Below, in pieces: positions 63,781-64,000 of a stretch of DNA of 64,000 nucleotides. The stretch's first letter is position 1. Each line of letters begins with the position of its first letter. The notes beneath the pieces were generated by a model. That model was given only the letters and a program-made list of their open reading frames with translations, was not told where the DNA came from and ran no database searches. Origin of the DNA: Runella sp. MFBS21 (GTDB lineage Bacteria > Bacteroidota > Bacteroidia > Cytophagales > Spirosomataceae); NCBI RefSeq assembly GCF_029433105.1, contig NZ_JARNTW010000011.1, forward strand, positions 146,087 to 210,086, given 5' to 3'. Position numbers and translations under genes: made by a program.

Positions 63781-64000
63781 TTAGTATTCGATTACAACAT
63801 TCAAATCTAATCCCTTACATGACTCGGCATGTTTCTTTGCTTCGTACAAGCCTCTTTGCAATTCTTTGATCCTATTTTCGCGCATTTTAATCTCCTCCTC
63901 GCTACTACTTGAGGAGATTTTCATTTCCAAAAAACGGATTTTTGTATGCACCAGTTGAGTTAGTAATTCAAGTGCTTCATTAGGCAAAAATCTACCTTTT
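63781..64000 (-). CDS. Hypothetical coiled-coil protein, C-terminal part (runs off the right edge)
   Basis: The frame ends at 63781 and has no stop up to the window edge. A TTG at 63987 is the only in-window start candidate, and the preceding codons (KGRF) read on, so the true start is probably beyond 64000. The visible 73 residues, including NEALELLTQLVHTKIRFLEM and EEEIKMRENRIKELQRGLYE, are helical and heptad-like, ending in LDLNVVIEY. No family recognised. Confidence 0.55.
   Translation of the reverse strand, partial: KGRFLPNEALELLTQLVHTKIRFLEMKISSSSSEEEIKMRENRIKELQRGLYEAKKHAESCKGLDLNVVIEY

Overview
The window looks like chromosomal DNA of a free-living Bacteroidota member, most likely a Cytophagales-type glycan degrader. 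It carries four SusC/SusD outer-membrane pairs, a hybrid two-component sensor (HTCS), a FecI/FecR pair, a long repeat-bearing surface protein and Bacteroidota-type promoter boxes (TTTG / TAnnTTTG). Most genes lack a recognisable Shine-Dalgarno sequence. No rRNA, tRNA or CRISPR array was recognised. I assign no species.

Layout. (1) 1-11.0 kb, visibly richer in G+C, all on the minus strand: the N-terminal part of a large secreted repeat protein, an SDR oxidoreductase, a fumarylacetoacetate-hydrolase-family enzyme, a DUF418 membrane protein, a TTHB210-like lipoprotein and a 1344-residue HTCS regulator. (2) 11.0-13.2 kb, an insertion-sequence graveyard: an IS3-type transposase tail, a broken IS110-type gene with a structured leader, a frameshifted IS1182-type transposase tail, and a set of short GC-rich hairpins. 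(3) 13.2-20.7 kb (minus): SusC/SusD pair 1 followed by a His-rich TPR protein and a DUF1684 protein. (4) 21.4-27.3 kb: a small lipoprotein and SusC/SusD pair 2 (plus), closed by a strong terminator. (5) 27.3-29.9 kb: housekeeping-like genes (MTHFR-family protein, acyl-CoA thioesterase, bestrophin). (6) 30.1-43.1 kb (minus): an ECF sigma / FecR / STN-type SusC / SusD locus with two exported FAD oxidoreductases, a GH28-like beta-helix protein and an MFS transporter. (7) 43.6-63.7 kb: an NADP-binding oxidoreductase, an IclR regulator and kduD on the minus strand, then a twelve-gene plus-strand operon: SusC, SusD, GH115-like, GH105-DUF4861, GH39-like, sodium:solute symporter, SDR, RraA-like, heparinase II/III-like, two VOC proteins and an MDR dehydrogenase. 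(8) A partial gene at the right edge.

How the genes work together. Region 7 reads as a complete route for a uronic-acid-containing polysaccharide. SusC/D would import oligosaccharides; the exported GH115-, GH105- and GH39-like enzymes would trim them; the SSF carrier would take up the resulting sugar acid; and a cytosolic set (SDR, RraA, heparinase-like, VOC pair, MDR, KduD) would catabolise it under IclR control. The usual companions KduI, KdgF, KdgK and KdgA are not in the window, so the RraA and VOC proteins are the interesting unknowns. Region 6 looks like a second uronate/pectin-type locus that combines a GH28-like protein with periplasmic flavoenzymes, under sigma/anti-sigma control.

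All calls come from reading the sequence; no database search was run. Residue positions are counted from the start chosen here.
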